Positions 45,111 through 57,229 of a stretch of DNA of 64,000 bases are shown here, in pieces (within the stretch, counting starts at the first letter, position 1; every line of letters starts with the position of its first letter). Under the pieces are notes generated by a model. That model did not search any database. It saw nothing but the letters and a program-made list of their open reading frames with translations, and was not told where the DNA came from. Source of the DNA: Ostrinia nubilalis. Its lineage: Eukaryota; Arthropoda; Insecta; Lepidoptera; Crambidae. The position numbers and the translations under genes were made by a program. The stretch is taken from the NCBI RefSeq assembly GCF_963855985.1, contig NC_087097.1, forward strand, positions 8,961,001-9,025,000. The letters run 5' to 3'.

Positions 45111-45689
45111 TATTCAGTAGGCTTTGTTTTTACGTGTACTGAAGTTTTATGTTTATGTTCTACATCGCTGTGAAGATATTAAGTTACCTACAATCGTTAT
45201 AACGATCAACGATATCGAATAATAGGAGAAAGAGATATTCAAAAACATATTGTTTGTTTAATAAGTTAAGTTTTCAATTTAAAACTTTCCACAGGGAAAA
45301 ATTACAGAAATCAGATATTTTAGTTTGGTAGTTTGAGGAACGTTATATTTAGTCTGAATAAAAGGAAAACATTCAACTCGTACAACAAAGGAATGGCCAC
45401 CATTGCTTCGTAAGTCACCAAGCAAAGGTTTCTCTAAAACTCTAGTGGAGACATAGCAAAATCCAATTTCAATCTTAAAACAGTTCTCACTTTAAAGTTT
45501 TCCGCAAACATACAAGAGTTGGGCAACTTTCGAATGTTTAAAGTCACACAAAAGAGGCTAAAAGTACTTCTAGCAAGTATAAGTTTTCATCAAACTCTGG
45601 CGAGGAGGGCGGAGTGGACCGCAAACAAATTCAATGACCACAAAAAAGTTACGGAATAAACTCCGGCAGTATGAGGATGAAGGAACGGT

Positions 45690-45880
45690 ACGGGAATGAA
45701 TACTGATATATTTATTAGAGGGGAAAGATTTGTATTTTTGTATGTTTGTAACGAATAAACTTAAAAAGTACTGGACTGATTTGAAAAATTCTTTCACCAT
45801 GCGAAGCCAATTTTTTTTCTGATGAATATTGATGAAGATTTTTGTTAAATACCCGTGCTAAGCCGGCCGTTTATTATTAC
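45690..45880 (+). mobile_element. Degenerate Helitron-like fragment
   Basis: TACTGGACTGATTTGAAAAA, TTCTTTCACCAT and AATACCCGTGC-AAGCCGGCCG resemble the body and 3' end of lepidopteran non-autonomous Helitrons. The CTAG terminus is lost. Confidence 0.5.
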
Positions 45881-46696
45881 AAGTGTCATCATCATCATTG
45901 CATTTTCTCTTAGGCATTTCTTAATTTTACAAGTTCCAAGAGCAATACATAAGACTGTTTAGGATTTACTAGAAACTTCGATGATTAGACTAATGCGAAA
46001 TCTTGCAAATAAGAAAACTTAGTTAGGCTCATCCTTTCAATCAAGTAATAAGTAATTTAGACTAGGCTCTTAGACAAATTACTTATTTGTTACTTGGCTA
46101 TTCAATATTATTCAATCAGTTAGGTCTCAAAGTAATCAATCAAATAATTTTGTTTTTAGACTAAGTATTGTGACTAATCTTCATTTTGAAAGGGTTTATT
46201 CTGACTTAAAGTAAAACGATTGAATGTAAAAAGCAATAACCAAATAGGTAAGTATATCCAAAACATGATATGAGCAAAGCAGAATCCCGTCGCAATCCAA
46301 AATATTGTATTGCATTCGTTTCATAAATCCCGTATTCCGCAAAGAATATGAAGCAGCGATCCTGCTACCAATATTTATAATAATTGTTATAAACGTGACG
46401 ACGGAATCTCGATAAAGCTCGTCGCTGAACGCTTATGCCGCCTTCGGGGCTCAAATCACGTAGAAGCAGGATTTCCTTTCCTTTACTGTTGTTTATTGGA
46501 ATAACAGATCCAGTAATACCTACAGCCTTAAGTCTGGGGGCTAGGGCCTCTAGAATATAGCCACTAATGACGCAATCAAGATAAGGGCTTTGTAAAGCCG
46601 GCAGTCGGATCGGAGGAAGTATCTCAGACGTATTCCAGATACTAATTGTGTAACCACATTGTGCAGGGATCAACAAAGCTATAGGTAATTTGACCA

Positions 46697-46857
46697 GAGT
46701 CCCGATTACGGTAACTTTTAACGTCTACAATCCAGACGCGCTTCATCGATTCTGCGATACGATTGGTCAAAACAGCTGACGTACGCTGTTGATCGTATCG
46801 CAGAATCGAGAAGCGTGTCTGGATTGTAGACGTTAAAATTTACCGTAATCGGGGCTC
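46697..46857. mobile_element. 161-bp hairpin MITE
   Basis: The two halves are nearly perfect inverted copies: GAGTCCCGATTACGGTAA ... ACGTCTACAATCCAGACGCG ... TCGATTCTGCGATACGAT against the reverse complement on the right. The loop is ~30 bases. No target duplication is evident. The preceding minus-strand 103-residue frame (46365-46676) is unidentified. Confidence 0.88.
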
Positions 46858-49800
46858 AGGCTGCCGTCACTCGCTCGATCATTCGAGTATGGGAGTATCG
46901 TATACAAATCGATACAAATAATAGCAGGCTTGTCTCACATCAGGTTTCCCGCACAATCTCCTTGAGGCGTGACGTGTACATTTTCGATCACGAATCGCAA
47001 CCCTGCGAGCGTAATGACAGGACTTGTCATTTCAAAAACACGTAGCGCAAATGGCGAGCCACTTTGTGCTTTATTACCACGTAGTTAAGTTAGATTAGCT
47101 ATGTGTTCTCAAGGGCTGTTCTTTTAAAGTAACGAGTAAATTCTCACTATGTCTCGTATTGTGTGTTCTGTAACACGCTCGTCATTACTGTGTCATTACT
47201 GACAAAATTAGGAGCTTTATTATCGTCAAAATTAAATGTGTGGAGTCGTTGAGATATAACATCTTCTCAATTAAATCAAATTAAATAAAAATCAAAACTT
47301 GCACTTATTACAATGTGTGCAGAAATTCTGGTCAAAAGAAATTCCTCCTCATTCAAGCCACGAATAAAGCATCAAGTCTTAGAACAAAGCGGGTATTCCC
47401 CCATTTAATTAATATCTTCTGTAAAACTGTCATCAGAGTTGAATGCTTAAAGTTCTAACTCCGACTAGCTCAGCTCGGAGTTGTAAGAACTAAACGGGGT
47501 AATAAAATTCAGCTCACGTACGAAGCTAGACCTACGTAGAATCTAAACTGTATTACCCAGTTTAGAAGTTACCGGGTAATTGCATGGTTTTACTGCAAAT
47601 ATTGTGATAATGATGCGGATTTGAAAAGGATTTCGTTTATTGCACATTTTACGATTCAAACTACAAGGTACATTATTAGAATGGTGACTTACTTACCATA
47701 ACGTTCTTTATAAATACATACAACGTAATAATTTTATATCCGGCTCGAAGGACCATTTAATTCATGGACATTATTAAAAGAAATAAACAAGATAAGAGTT
47801 AAGTTTTAAGTGACGGTATAAATAAATTAATGGTAGCTAGGTACGTTAGGTTTGATTATGTATCGAATCTCAAATCTCAATTTAAACTTATTATAGACTG
47901 TGATTGATTGAACTTCTGTGTAATTTTGAACAAGTTAACAATTGACTAATCTACGACTTACATTATCTGTAGTTACATCCATTTGAAATAGTTTAAGCAA
48001 ACTATGCAAATAAATCGAATTGCCTTTCATTATGGCTACATTGGTTCAACTATTGATAGAGCAAATCATCGTACAACAGTAACGGATTTCCCGGGGCTTG
48101 TAAATTTCAATTTGAATAGGGCGTCGTACAAACTTTGAATACTAAATACACACCCAGTGTCGGTGGAGTTGGCTAGACATCCAACAGTATCAAATTTAAC
48201 TTAATGAGAAGTTTGCTGATAGTTATTTGGAAGGTCCGAAGGGGCTATGGATTTTTTGGGTTTTTAAACTATTATCCCAATTATTTTAACCCCCTTTTTT
48301 GCTACAGAATTACATTTGATTTGCCCCCTTTTGCAATTGCAACTATTTAAGATGTCACAATGTCGTTGGTTTTAGCTTTAGGTAGGTATATGCTCGTCTA
48401 GATCTAGATGAGCAATGACCATATACCTAATATACATCTATAAAAACAAACTCGTAATACCTTTCGTAACTAAGGATACGACCTATAAATTAATGAAGGA
48501 ATATCTTTAGATATTTTAGAAACCAATCAGTAATATTACTTTTATCGGTACCAAAATAGTCCCCTGTTTGAGTGATGTAGTTTACTTTTTTGAGTCGGGA
48601 GTAATTCCCTAAAAACTTTACGGTCGACTGATCCATGAGCTCGGATTTAAGTAATCTAATCGATGTGATCCTCCATACCGTAATAAATCCAGACTGGGAG
48701 CTCTCTTCATTAATTCCCTTCCTGTCAAGTGCGTATCAGAAATTGTTGATGTTTTGCGCATGTTGGGCCCAAATTTATTGACCCAATAATTCGTCCGAAA
48801 GTTGGGGGTTTATTTATGTGATCTACAATAATAGATAATGTTACGGGACATTGATAAGCTGACGGTATTTACGGATAGTTCGAGAAGTTTCTTTTGTAGG
48901 TTTTTTGGTATGTTATCTAGTAGCCCTTTGAGAATGCTTGTTATTTGCTTAATCAATTTACTCTCTACGAAATTATGATCAGTAGTTATAAAAATGAAAC
49001 TTTTAGTACAAACATGAAAATCTAGAACCAACACCTTTCAGTTGAACAGTTAGTACTACAGCTTTCATTATTGTTCTTTAAACAGAGGTACGACTAAACC
49101 AACACCTAAAGTTATGACTGCCGCGACTAGAAACATCTTAAGAACTCCAAAAAGAATCCAATAAGTTCAAAGCCTTTAGCAAAAAACATATCAGTTGGAA
49201 TCATTGATGTTAACAAAGTATTCGTACTTTGTGCAGACATAAACTGAATAGACGCCGCGGAAAAGACTCCGTGTGCCAGTTCGCAGATTAGAGTATTTTT
49301 CCAATAGCTGATAACCTCAAGGTTAAGATGAAGTAAATGATGTCACGTCAATTTTAAACTTGTGCCATGGAAAATTTTATAGGTAAAATTAAGATTATTA
49401 TTGAGTCACTACATAATTATTATTATTTCTAGTTGCTATTAGTTAATGTGAAACGTGAAAACACTGGTGCAATTGCAAAACTAATTAATGCTGGCTTACC
49501 TACACAACAACTCAACATTAAGAAGTTAGCTATTGAGGGATTCACTGGAGCCTACGGGTGTATCACAGGAGAAGAATTCTGCGTAATCTCACCCTAAAAG
49601 TCCAAATAACCAAAAAAGTACAACAGAAAAGAAAATCCGCCAGCATCTATAGACAAAATTGTTCTGTCTTACTCCGGGAATTCTGAGTGTTTTTACTGAA
49701 ATCAGAGAGGATCTTCAAATTCATCGCCGGATCTCCGCGGATATAATAACAAACGCAATAAAAACTTTTCGGGCAAAAAATATTAGTGTTAGGAGCACTC

Positions 49801-50681
49801 CGGTTTACAAGGAAAGGAAAAGACAACAAAAAAAATTCCTGCTGCGCTTTTAAAGTTTAATAGCCTCGCCATTTATGGCCGATCTTTTTCAGAACTGTGA
49901 TTATTTGGATCTAAATTAAATACCATTCTTTCTGTTTCTTTCGTCTCTTTATTTTTCAAGCCGGTTACATTTTTCTACTTCTTTTCTTTGCTCTGTGTTA
50001 TGGGCGACGTTGGTTCAATTGAACCACATGTTTCAATCGAAACCTGACGTTACAATCATGATGACATCTGCCATCATGATTGTGTTGATAAAATGAATGA
50101 TAGAGAGACCCTGAATCCTGAAGTTTTTTGAAATTAAAGTGGTATTCTCGTATGGTGGCTCTCAAGAATAGTCATAGAACTTTTCTTCAGTAGTAGAGTC
50201 TCTTATTACCGATCACCCTTCCGAACGTTTCATAGCATGTAACAAAGTAGTGCACACTTTCTTTTTTATCAAATTACCTATTACACGTGTTACCATTACG
50301 GGCTACAATTTGCCAGTCTTCCCAAGTTAAAAGGCCACCGAATGGTTGGTATATCGAAAACCCATTCTAGTAATTTGAGGTGAACCGAAACGACATTGTC
50401 GCCTAAGCGATTCAATCTAACGCGGCCACGGCGGGTCTACAGGCGATTTGAGTTTAAGCGATTTTATGGCCACTGGATCGTAATACGGACTCTTATAGTG
50501 ACTCAATCGAGGCTACTTGCAGACGCGATTTGCAGACGAGCGTTTTAAAATTTGTTTTATTACGTCTCTTGCTTGCTTTGGATGGATTCATAAATACAGA
50601 ATTGCCGTAAAACAACCGTAACTTTCTCGACTTAATACTAGATACAGCTACGAGTAAAATTCTTTTAAATCGATAGTCTTT
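46858..50681. other. No gene recognised
   Basis: Unique, AT-rich. A GC-balanced patch at 46870-47060 has no coding frame. A ~52-base imperfect hairpin lies at 48378-48430. Frames at 48810-49034, 49647-49829 and 49659-49853 are unidentified and overlap each other on opposite strands. Confidence 0.35.
48378..48430. repeat. Imperfect ~52-bp hairpin
   Basis: TTAGGTAGGTATATG pairs with CATATACCTAA around a near-palindromic GCTCGTCTAGATCTAGATGAGC core. It could be a foldback RNA or the remnant of a tiny MITE. Confidence 0.5.
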
Positions 50682-50815
50682 CATCATTATCATCATTTCA
50701 GCCGCTGCTGAACATAGGCCTCCCCTAATGATTGCCATATTGACTGGTTAGTAGCGGCCTGCAACCAGCGCCACCCACAAGGTGGACCGACGATCTCATA
50801 AAGGTAGCAAGGTAT
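50682..50815 (-). mobile_element. RTE LINE 3' end, (ATG)n-tail family
   Basis: The minus strand encodes the PTRWTDDL-like region (CAAGGTGGACCGACGATCTC reads on the plus strand next to it, so the piece is rearranged) and ends GAGGCCTATGTTCAGCAG then an ATGATGAT tail. The plus-strand piece at 50769-50810 is inverted relative to the rest. Confidence 0.75.
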
Positions 50816-52373
50816 CGTGTATAAATCCTAAATTAGATTGTGATAGGTTCCAAAATAGAATTAAATAAAACGTTAGAATTGCAATTTATTCTTCTGTTAT
50901 TAGCCTATTTTAGCTTGGTCTACAAGTATTTAGGTACTCTTGCAATTTCTTTATTGTATGTATTTCAATATCGATGATAAGGGCAGAAGAATGTTAAATG
51001 CTATATCAGTATCTATTATCACCTCTGTGATCGTACCGTTTGCGGCCAGACTTAGTGTAGGATTAATGTAGTTCACTCCGTGGTATATGGATTGAATTTA
51101 ATTGTAATAATACCCTGCACTTAATTCATTATAGGGTTTTGGAAAGTCAATTCCGAAGGTGGATTTAAATTAAAACCGCGTTTGAAATTAAGGGTCACCT
51201 TTGCAAGGGTTAAAATGGACTATATCTAGTTATTCGATTGATTTGAAATTATGAGACACTATTTCACATTTATTGGATTGTCTGATTTGAAAAGACATTA
51301 ATACGAGATTGGCAAAATAAATCGTAGCTAGAAGAGTTTCTGAAAACTTTTATCCAAGATATTATTTTTTCTAAGAATTGTACTTTGAGAAATGTAATTA
51401 TACAAAATTGTAGCTACAAATGTTCGAGGACAATCAGAATGACAAATGTTGGATCTTATGATCTTACTGAAGCGTTTGTATCCAATTTATTTATAATTTA
51501 TTTGTAAACCAATACTAGAACAGTTTTGCGTTAAAAACGCGCAAAAACGTATGAATATCACATAAATCTCATATCTTTTAATCTTGTATCCAATTTCTTT
51601 CGTAGCCATGAAGGTACGAATGTTATTCTAACTTTAGTCGCAGATGTAATTTATTTTCTCGTGATAAATTGTACAGCTCCAGGCCAAGATACTTTTCTAG
51701 CGATTATTGCGGAGATAACCGAAACATGTTGATAAAAATGATATATATCGTCAAAATAAGCTTATATCATTGTTAATGTCGTGGATTTTTCGTGATTACA
51801 TATTGTGGAAAGTGGTTGCTATGGTCGTGTTGCTACAGAAAGGTTTTCATACGTATTTGGTAGAAGAAAATTCACGTTTAGTTCACGACTTAAGCAATTT
51901 ATTTATGAGGACACGATTAAAACTCACAAACGAACTAATGATAAAAGTAAAATAATGTATGGAATTTATGATATAGTTTTTCGGGAAATTACACTGAACT
52001 AAGAAGATTGCCACCTGAATTCAGCACCAAAACGCCAATTACCTACTTCAATGTCTTAAATTAAAATATTTAAGTAAGCAGGCCCTAATCATAGCCTAAC
52101 AGTAATTTAAGTGCCTACTTTCCCAAATAAATCTCCCAAGTTTTAGAAATCTTAAAAGAAAATCAGTATCAGTAAATTTTCCGAGGTATGATTTATTCTG
52201 AAATAGGGCTTACATTTCTGAAAGAACGCTGCAAAGTGAAAAGGTCACTGGACGGTAACGTAAAGGAATAACGATGAAAGTTCATCGAATAATATTATCG
52301 TTTCGTCTAGTTTAAGGTTCGTTATTTTGTACATTGGCCTTGCAAGGGAGTATTGACAACTCTGTTGAGTTAT
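50816..52373. other. No gene recognised
   Basis: AT-rich unique sequence. Overlapping short frames at 51770-52002 have no domain. Confidence 0.4.
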
Positions 52374-52496
52374 TAAGGCTGAGTTGCACCAGCTTACTTT
52401 AACTGTGACTACAACGATAAATGGTGTTTTTTGTATGGAGTTTGACAGATTTTTGACGTTTGTTAAAATTAAAGTAAGATGGTGCAACCCAGCCTA
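52374..52496 (+). mobile_element. 124-bp MITE, copy 3
   Basis: TAAGGCTGAGTTGCACCA and TGGTGCAACCCAGCCTAA ends with the conserved interior. Same orientation as the 10-kb copy, more diverged. Confidence 0.87.
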
Positions 52497-53788
52497 AGTG
52501 TTTACTTTCTTTTGGTACTCTTTAGGTACCTACATTTTATTTAGGCTAATTTTACTTTTTGGTCGTATGTAACTTTTTTGTCAATCGCAACAATGCTAAG
52601 TTACTGTTGTAAATGTATTTGCAAAATGAACTCAAATTACTGTTAAACTTGATTACCTAAACAGTGGGCAACTCGAATTTTCATAGCATATTGGATGACG
52701 TTTGTGTTGCTTTGTTACTAAACAATTATGTAACATATTTTTATAATTTATGGAGCATTATTAAAGCCTTTAATACTTCTTCTCATAAACAAAATTAAAT
52801 GGGAGACCTTCTTAAAGGAGAGACAGAATTATGATAAAAATTGGTATTTTTCACAATATATCAATAAAGTCTGACATCAAAGGAGAAAAACTCATTGAAT
52901 ACCGGATAAAAAACTTTTATCGATATAAAAATTGTAAATGAAACGAATGAATGTGGACGTGTAAAAATATCGGAATGGAAAAGAATGATGCGACGACAAA
53001 AAGAGACACTACAAAAAGTTACATCAATTTCGAATATTCGATATTATTCGGATCGAGTACTCGATTTATTGTGTTTGAGTAGACAACGGAGCGATGTCTG
53101 CGGTTGTGCGGAGATAAAAGTAATATTATTCTATGAGGCCCACTGAAATTCTCACATCATAAAACGGACCCCCTATAAATGTGATCATTTATTTTTATGG
53201 CGTCGATCCTTAGGTTAATAATTGTGTCACCATAATTTTTTCGAATTCCGATACACTTACGGACATAAAAGTGCGAGTGTCCGCACTTTTATGGCTTCTT
53301 TGGAGAGTCACGACTTTCATGGTTTTTTATGGTGGTCTGAAGTGCTTTCTTTTTATCAGGGTTATTATCGCGTGATTGCTTTTCCACGATTCAATTTGAA
53401 GAATCTTCCGAGCCTCCGGTGGAGGAAAAAGATTTTTCCTTGGAAATGTGATAACACTTTGAAGTGCTTTTTATTACTTTATTTGGTTCGTGAAACGTAA
53501 TTTTTTACCTTTATTAAGTAGGTACATTATTTCAGAATATTCGTACATAATAGTTACTCGTACCTTCACATTAGATTATACATAAGTTTTTGTTGCAAAA
53601 TCACACTCTCTCTTTAGTAAATTATTTTATTTCATTATTGAATTTTCGACAAGTACTCAAAAACAAAGTACTCTTTTTCATTATGTATTAAAACACTGTT
53701 TTTAACAGACTTTAACTTACCTAATTGCCCACAATTACAAATAGAACTTTAAAATCACAAATCTAAACGGTACCCAACGTAATGTATG
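52497..53788. other. No gene recognised; TTTATG-motif cluster
   Basis: AT-rich, with a less AT-rich stretch at 53040-53480. Five TTTTATG words in both orientations lie between 53158 and 53335. Confidence 0.4.
53264..53293. promoter_or_regulatory. Perfect 12-bp inverted repeat with TTTATG sites
   Basis: CATAAAAGTGCG (53264-53275), a six-base spacer and CGCACTTTTATG (53282-53293). TTTATG/TTTATGG is the type of site bound by Caudal and posterior Hox proteins; more copies lie nearby. Regulatory role is inferred only. Confidence 0.35.
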
Positions 53789-54450
53789 TGTTACGGTTAA
53801 TGTGATAAATTGAAAATTATTAATAATAACCGGTTATTATGAATAAGGTACTTGATACAAATAAGGCCTACCTAACTTTAAATGCTTATATTTCAATAAA
53901 TATTAACGCCAGTCAACAAAAACAAGGTTAATTAACTTCTTCCATCCTTTAATTTTAGCAATATTACAAAAAATAACACAATTTTTAACTAAATCTATTC
54001 AAAATAAGCAAATTACGAAACCACTGATTTTGGCTTTATTAAATCACCTACACGGAATAAGGCCTATATGATTCAAATGCCTGTAGACCTTAAAATTGAG
54101 GTTGTATTAAACAAAATGCGGTCTTATAACATTAGACACGTCGATTTGTTTGCGTTATCAAAATTTTACATACCAAGTAAACAGAAATATACTGTATATC
54201 TCTAGATAAACTTAAATTCCACTTATTAAGAATAATACATAAATTATAGATAAAATTAAATATTCATAGTAACAAAGTAATGATTCCTTACTTAAATTAT
54301 CAAAAAAAATATCAAAAACAAACAATATTATTTTTTTGTATAGGACTTATTAAAACACCGTGTTCGAATAAGGCCTACACATAAAACCTTTTAAATAAAT
54401 CAGTTTAGGAACATCATTTAGTCTTGATTTTTTGTAAACAAAATGAGATC

Positions 54451-54630
54451 TCAATTTTTGTTAGAACCAGGGCATAAAAAGGCTTCTGAATCATCTTTAC
54501 GAACTCCTACACAATTTTTATGATACCACCAAAAGCAGTCCTTTATGGTAGCATATCTGCTACATTGTCTTCGAGACAGGCATGATAATGTCAGCTTTAA
54601 TCCTTTAGAATTATACATACGGCTTTTTTT
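54451..54630 (-). pseudogene. PHD-finger-like coding scrap
   Basis: The minus strand reads KLTLSCLSRRQC, then KDCFWWYHKNCVGV, then EAFLCPG, ending at TGA (54451-54453). The C-x2-WWYH-x2-C arrangement followed by a late Cys resembles the zinc ligands of a PHD finger. One expected pair is altered. It lies within the Ginger-like element, so it is probably part of its lost protein. Confidence 0.45.
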
Positions 54631-55759
54631 TTCTTATTTTTTATTGGTTTTGTATTTTATTTCTTTTTTTTTTACAGGTTTAGTAATTTTTTTTACTCTG
54701 TTTTCTTTTTATTTTCTGTGCTATTAGTAACATTCTTATTAAATAAATATTTAGTTACTCTTTGACTCATATACACTCGACATCAAATAAATCGCACCTC
54801 CCGCGACAAGCATTTTCAAACGTATGCTTCCCCACTTCTCACCAATATTGGCACCATTTAAAAGCCTAGTTCTAACCTTCATTTCATTAAAGGAAAGGTT
54901 TTTACCCCAAAAATGTGTCTAGGGAAGGATCCAGAGTCACTTCTTCAAAAAATAGGTAGTTACGCTAAAGCCAACTTTTATGGCTATAAAACTGTTAAGT
55001 TGGGATTAATCGCTATCCATCTGTTAAAGAGGACACGTGTGATCATTATTTGGTTTTATAACCATAAAAATTGGTCTAATTGATCCCATAGGTGGGCCCA
55101 AAGTGAGGTATTTTTTCAAGTCACATTTATGGTATATGTTAATCATTTATTAAGAAATTAAATGTGTTTTTCTTTAAGGATATTTATTGGGCTTTCAAAT
55201 AACACCAATATTGTTGGGGCACCATGATTGTGTCAGAAGAAAATCGTTAAAGTTCCCATCGCGGAAGGTGCGGTTTATTTGATGTTGAGTATAGTTTAAT
55301 GAATTTGTCCGTAATCAGGTGTTGACATAAGTATCCAATATGGCCTACCATGCTGAAATAAGGCCTAGGCCTTATTAGATATCTCGCTCTTGTTGTCTTT
55401 AAAAATTTACAAATAATGCATCTATAGCCAGTAGTACAAATTAAGGTGATTATTAGCTAATACGAAATATTTAGAAACGATTACTTAGAAAAGCTTAATC
55501 TAAAACAGCGTTATTTTACCGAAAATTTAAGATGAAATTGCCAGATTTTTATAAGAGAGCACGATATCACCCACCACCTTAGAAGAACGCGTGCCAATTG
55601 GTGCTGGGATCGTGGATCGGGACGCTCTTGCACTCTACCGGGTTGTAGGGCATATGAGTACGTGTCCTTGAAGTATTATCCCGGTTGGATTTGTTTATCT
55701 GTGTTTTCTGATGTATAGGCCTTATTAGAACGTAGGCCTTATTTGTATCAAGTACCTTA

Positions 55760-56126
55760 ATTACCGACAGTCGCGGTAAAAGTGATAAATTAATCACATT
55801 TAACAGTGATTATTTAATAATTCAACGTTAGTACTAACAAATTTCATAAAAGAGAACAACATCTTGTGTAGGTACGTGCTCGTGTACAGCCAAACTTTTG
55901 AACGTTTTGATATCATATATTAATATAATTTGGCATAATGAGTTTGGAATGTTTCTTGCATAATATTATTTTTCCATGATGCCTTTAACATAATGTTTTG
56001 ATTTAAAGTAAAAAATAGGTTAAGGTGCGGCGGGGGTGGCCCTTGGGCCACCCCTAAGCCGCCTATTTAGTTTTATACACACATAAATGACATCATATTA
56101 ATCACATTCACCAATTCATGCGGTAA
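55760..56126. mobile_element. 367-bp insertion in the right arm of the Ginger-like element
   Basis: It begins ATTACCGACAG and ends ATGCGGTAA (inverted TTACCG/CGGTAA). TTA flanks both sides (55757-55759 and 56127-56129). The left arm of the host element shows the empty site GAATAAGGTAC. A TWA 3-bp duplication points to a Harbinger-type MITE. It holds a very GC-rich hairpin at 56013-56068. Confidence 0.72.
56013..56068. repeat. GC-rich perfect-stem hairpin
   Basis: GGGGTGGCCC (56033-56042), loop TT, GGGCCACCCC (56045-56054). Further pairing of GCGGC with GCCGC and AAATAGG with CCTATTT continues on both sides across a small bulge. Confidence 0.9.
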
Positions 56127-56189
56127 TTATTCATAATAACCGGCGATTATTCATAATTTTCACATTTATCACTTTGACCGTAACATATG

Positions 56190-56924
56190 TACCAAATTAG
56201 GCTACCATAAGTGCTAATTTGAGTAGTTGTCACTCTGCCAGCACAATTTTCGCGAAGTAATTTCCCAAATCAGGACGGTCCACGTCCACGACGATATATC
56301 TAGACTAGACTTACCTACTTAGCTCCAGTTCAAATTTCACTTCATAGAGCAGACAAGCGAGGAGATGCGCCAACCATTTTGACAGCAGTTGAGTGTTAGT
56401 CTGGGATGCAACAATCTTAGTTTATCTTTAACAAACATCAAAAGAAAATGGAGGATTTTCATTCTACATTTTAGGTGCGTCATTTCATACGAAGTTTAAA
56501 ACTAGATTCAAACTTATAGATTCGGGCCAGTAATTGACTACATTTTAACATTTAGACCAATGCAAGTGGCTTGAATCAATTTGTGAGTGAAAATCGACGT
56601 CGACAGCACATCAGACTATATTTTTTTTTCCAAAATCGCACTTCTTACAACTGAATAAGAAGCTAGTGTTTAGCTTAAGCTGTTTGTACATAGATACTAG
56701 GATAGGACTGTACAAACTCCGTAAGTTCCAGTACAAAGCCCAAGTGATTTGCGAGTTGAAGAAGCTGGTCATTAAACCGAGCGATTAGAACGGAGCCGTA
56801 CGGAGCCGTAAACTGCGCGGCGCCGCGAGCCAAGTTTATAGCTCGTATCAACGCGGAGTTAGGCTGATTAGACAATATACTTGGATACCCTGACGAGCGC
56901 TTACCTTATTATGTATTTAAATCA
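56190..56924. other. No gene recognised
   Basis: The short minus frame at 56675-56875 lies in a GC-richer patch (GCGCGGCGCCGCG near 56814) but has no domain I recognise. Confidence 0.35.
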
Positions 56925-57047
56925 TCATCATCATCATTTCAGCTACAGGACGTCTACTGCTGAACATAGGCCTCCCCCAATAACTTCCACATCGCAAGGT
57001 TGGTAGCGGCCTGCATCCAGCGCCTTCCTGCTACCTTTATCAGGTCG
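56925..57047 (-). mobile_element. RTE LINE 3' end, (ATG)n-tail family
   Basis: Cleanest member of this family: on the minus strand ACCTGATAAAGGTAGCAGGA, GGCGCTGGATGCAGGCCGCT, GGGGGAGGCCTATGTTCAGC, a stop, then ATGATGATGATGAT. Confidence 0.9.
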
Positions 57048-57120
57048 TAATTTAAAGCATAAAGATCGAAATCTCTCACGAAAAAAATTACCTCACTACG
57101 CGGTGGTCACTAAAAAAGTC

Positions 57121-57229
57121 TAAGGCTGAGTTGCACCATCTTATTTTAGCTTTGACAAACGTCAAAAATCTGTCAAACTCCATACAAAAAGCACCGGTTA
57201 TTGTTAAAGTTACGGTCAAAGTAAGTAGG
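57121..57229 (-). mobile_element. 124-bp MITE, copy 4, right end decayed
   Basis: Intact left end TAAGGCTGAGTTGCACCATC and interior, in the orientation of copy 1. The expected TTGGTGCAACTCAGCC end is replaced by diverged sequence after GTAAGTAGG. Confidence 0.8.

Larger units (their letters stand above)
53789..56185. mobile_element. Ginger-like DNA transposon relic
   Basis: The left end TGTTACGGTTAATGTGATAA and the right end (reverse complement TGTTACGGTCAAAGTGATAA) match over ~55 bases. The inverted similarity resumes inside (GGTACTTGATACAAATAAGG) after an insertion in the right arm. TATG flanks both sides (53785-53788 and 56186-56189). TGTNR-type ends with 4-bp duplications fit the Ginger superfamily. 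No integrase core was found. The word ATAAGGCCTA recurs at about 53866, 54058, 54366, 55357, 55717 and 55733. A PHD-like scrap lies at 54451-54630. Confidence 0.65.

Noticed and set aside
46365..46676. 103-residue minus-strand frame
   Set aside because: Unrecognised; adjacent to a MITE and no splice or start context that would support a gene.
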